In this document: positions 62,479-64,000 of the stretch, one piece after another | Layout: each line of letters begins with the position of its first letter | Position numbering within the stretch: position 1 is the first letter of the stretch | Assembly (NCBI RefSeq): GCF_000473365.1 | Contig: NZ_KI421517.1 | Location: forward strand, 1,980,745-2,044,744 | Direction of reading: 5' to 3' | Length of the DNA: 64,000 nt | From: Adhaeribacter aquaticus DSM 16391 | GTDB taxonomy: Bacteria > Bacteroidota > Bacteroidia > Cytophagales > Hymenobacteraceae | Program-made: the position numbers and the translations under genes | Notes under the pieces: model-generated | The model's input: the letters and a program-made list of their open reading frames with translations, nothing else | Told to the model about the DNA's origin: nothing | Database searches by the model: none

Positions 62479-63729
62479 TTAATCGTTCCACCGACGGAAA
62501 ATTACAGAGGTATTATGTCCGCCAAATCCGAACGTATTACTTACTGCAATATTTATCTCGCGTGCCTGTGCTTTATTAAACGTAAAATTTAACCTTGGGT
62601 CTAAACTTTCGTCGTCGGTAAAGTGGTTAATAGTTGGTGGCACCAATTTATTCTGAATTGCCAGAATAGCTGCCACTGCTTCAATGCCACCGGCGCCCCC
62701 TAAAAGGTGACCCGTCATACTCTTAGTTGAGCTGATATTTACCTTGTAAGCATGCTCGCCAAATACTTTCTGAATAGCGGTTACCTCAGCGCCATCACCC
62801 AAGGGGGTACTGGTACCGTGGGTATTTATGTAATCTACGTCTTCCGGACGAATACCAGCATCACGCAAAGCATTCTGCATTACCATTACTACCCCTTCAC
62901 CAGACGGATCCGGAGCTGTAATGTGGTAAGCATCTGAAGATAAGCCGCCACCAATTATTTCAGCATAAATTTTAGCACCACGTGCTTTAGCGTGCTCATA
63001 TTCTTCTAAAACCAGTGCTCCGGCTCCTTCTCCCAATACAAAGCCATCACGGTCTTTGTCGTAAGGACGGGAAGCGGTTACCGGATCATCGTTGCGCTCG
63101 CTCATTGCTTTCAAAGCATTGAAACCGCCCACACCAGCATCGGTAATAGCTGCTTCTGATCCACCCGTAACAATAGCTTCTGCCATACCTAAGCGTATGT
63201 AGTTATAAGCCGCCACAATAGAATCTGAAGAGGATGCACAAGCTGAAGTGGTTACAAAGTTTGGCCCTCTGAAACCATTTTTAATAGAAATGTTACCGGA
63301 AGAACTATCGGCAATCATTTTAGGAATGAAGAATGGATTAAACCGCGGTGTACCATCACCGGTACCGTAGCTTATACATTCGTCCTGAAACGTTTTCAGT
63401 CCACCAATTCCGGATCCCCAGATTACCCCAACCCGGTCTTTGTTTACGTTCTCCAATAAACCAGAATCGGCAATGGCTTCATTGCTGGCGATTAAAGCAA
63501 ACTGTGTAAACATATCCATTTTACGCGCTTCTTTCCTGTCGAAATAATTTTCAGGATTATATCCTTTTATTTCGCAGGCAAATTGCGTTTTAAACTTACT
63601 GGCATCAAACCGGGTAATAGGTGCAGCACCACTCACACCATTCGATAAACCATTCCAATACTCGGAAACATTATTACCAATTGGCGTGAGTGCGCCTAGA
63701 CCTGTAACTACAACTCTCTTAAGCTCCAT
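62479..63729 (-). CDS. fabF: 3-oxoacyl-[acyl-carrier-protein] synthase II
   Basis: A 416-residue condensing enzyme that elongates acyl-ACP with malonyl-ACP in fatty acid synthesis. Nucleophile Cys164 is in VTTSACASSSDS, and the two histidines are in YINTHGTSTPLGDGAEV and STKSMTGHLLGGAGG. The start MELKRVVVTGLGALTPIGNN and end SNTFGFGGHNTSVIF are typical of FabF. It follows the acyl carrier protein gene by 68 bp and precedes rnc, one housekeeping operon. Confidence 0.97.
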   Translation of the reverse strand: MELKRVVVTGLGALTPIGNNVSEYWNGLSNGVSGAAPITRFDASKFKTQFACEIKGYNPENYFDRKEARKMDMFTQFALIASNEAIADSGLLENVNKDRVGVIWGSGIGGLKTFQDECISYGTGDGTPRFNPFFIPKMIADSSSGNISIKNGFRGPNFVTTSACASSSDSIVAAYNYIRLGMAEAIVTGGSEAAITDAGVGGFNALKAMSERNDDPVTASRPYDKDRDGFVLGEGAGALVLEEYEHAKARGAKIYAEIIGGGLSSDAYHITAPDPSGEGVVMVMQNALRDAGIRPEDVDYINTHGTSTPLGDGAEVTAIQKVFGEHAYKVNISSTKSMTGHLLGGAGGIEAVAAILAIQNKLVPPTINHFTDDESLDPRLNFTFNKAQAREINIAVSNTFGFGGHNTSVIFRRWND

Positions 63730-63797
63730 AAGCTATTTCAGAGGGTGGATAAAATTTTGGAAACTGTGAACAGAAAAAAATAAACAGGAAGAAAAAA

Positions 63798-64000
63798 TTA
63801 CTTAGCGTGTTCTTCCAGGTAGCTAATCGCTTGACCAACGGTGCCGATGTTTTCAGCTTGATCATCTGGAATAGAAACATTAAATTCTTTTTCGAATTCC
63901 ATGATAAGTTCCACGGTATCCAAAGAATCGGCACCTAAGTCATTTGTAAAGCTTGCCTCTGGAGTTACTTCTGATTCTTCAACACCCAGTTTATCAATAA
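63798..64000 (-). CDS. acpP: Acyl carrier protein (partial, N-terminus outside window)
   Basis: The last 67 codons are visible, ending at TAA 63798-63800. The phosphopantetheine site is the Ser of [16 protein letters not shown], preceded by [18 protein letters not shown] and followed by [16 protein letters not shown], the usual ACP C-terminus. The gene starts just past the right edge. It carries growing acyl chains for FabF and is the first visible gene of the acpP-fabF-rnc unit. Confidence 0.96.
   Translation of the reverse strand, partial: IDKLGVEESEVTPEASFTNDLGADSLDTVELIMEFEKEFNVSIPDDQAENIGTVGQAISYLEEHAK

Overview
The window is a stretch of chromosome from a member of the Bacteroidota, most likely a Cytophagales/Hymenobacteraceae-type organism (an Adhaeribacter-like genus would fit, but this is inference). 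The signs are TonB-dependent receptors of the Oar type, PorT- and PorV-like outer-membrane barrels, many lipoproteins, Bacteroidetes -7 boxes (TAnnTTTG), few Shine-Dalgarno sequences, and A+T-rich spacers with compact hairpin terminators.

Layout. 1-6.6 kb: the edge of a surface-polysaccharide locus, with a partial PglK-type ABC flippase, a heavily decayed DegT/FdtB-type sugar aminotransferase, UDP-glucuronate decarboxylase, UDP-glucose dehydrogenase and an asparagine synthase. 6.8-12.6 kb: FAD-linked oxidase, NlpC/P60 lipoprotein, large TonB receptor. 12.7-19.8 kb: a 7-kb integrative element in the 3' half of tRNA-Ala(GGC), bounded by a perfect 77-bp direct repeat. It carries a tyrosine integrase (broken), an excisionase-like HTH protein with unusual inverted repeats at its 5' end, a P4-type primase remnant, a PorT-like barrel, and a cargo module. 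In that module an XRE regulator and a DUF2971 protein diverge from a tandem pair of unknown small proteins across a TTAACA operator array. 19.9-26.6 kb: L,D-transpeptidase, two decayed genes, a lipoprotein, and a secreted subtilase facing a stand-alone prodomain-like lipoprotein.

27-35.5 kb: a DUF1592/DUF1552/cytochrome-LRR/esterase-SMP30 secreted gene cluster of planctomycete type, then an SGNH hydrolase. 35.7-42.2 kb: a TetR-TolC-adaptor-RND efflux operon with a 28-bp operator. 42.6-50.5 kb: cytochrome c, cysE-cysK (cysteine synthesis), ABC exporter, MscS channel, HEAT-cyclophilin fusion. 50.5-58.8 kb: PQQ-type dehydrogenase, ankyrin protein, an arsenic-related group (ArsI, ArsN-like GNAT, SigZ), a PorV-like plus helix-hairpin-helix outer-membrane pair, yidD, a beta-propeller protein. 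58.5-64 kb: housekeeping genes on the minus strand: acpP-fabF-rnc, nadE, lgt and a monooxygenase.

A recurring theme is gene decay. At least six genes between about 0.9 and 22.3 kb are interrupted by in-frame stops and single-base slips, several of them in or beside the tRNA-Ala element. I reconstructed these by reading through the stops and comparing with remembered family consensus sequences; no database search was run. The best candidate for something undescribed is the element's cargo module at 12.8-15.0 kb.
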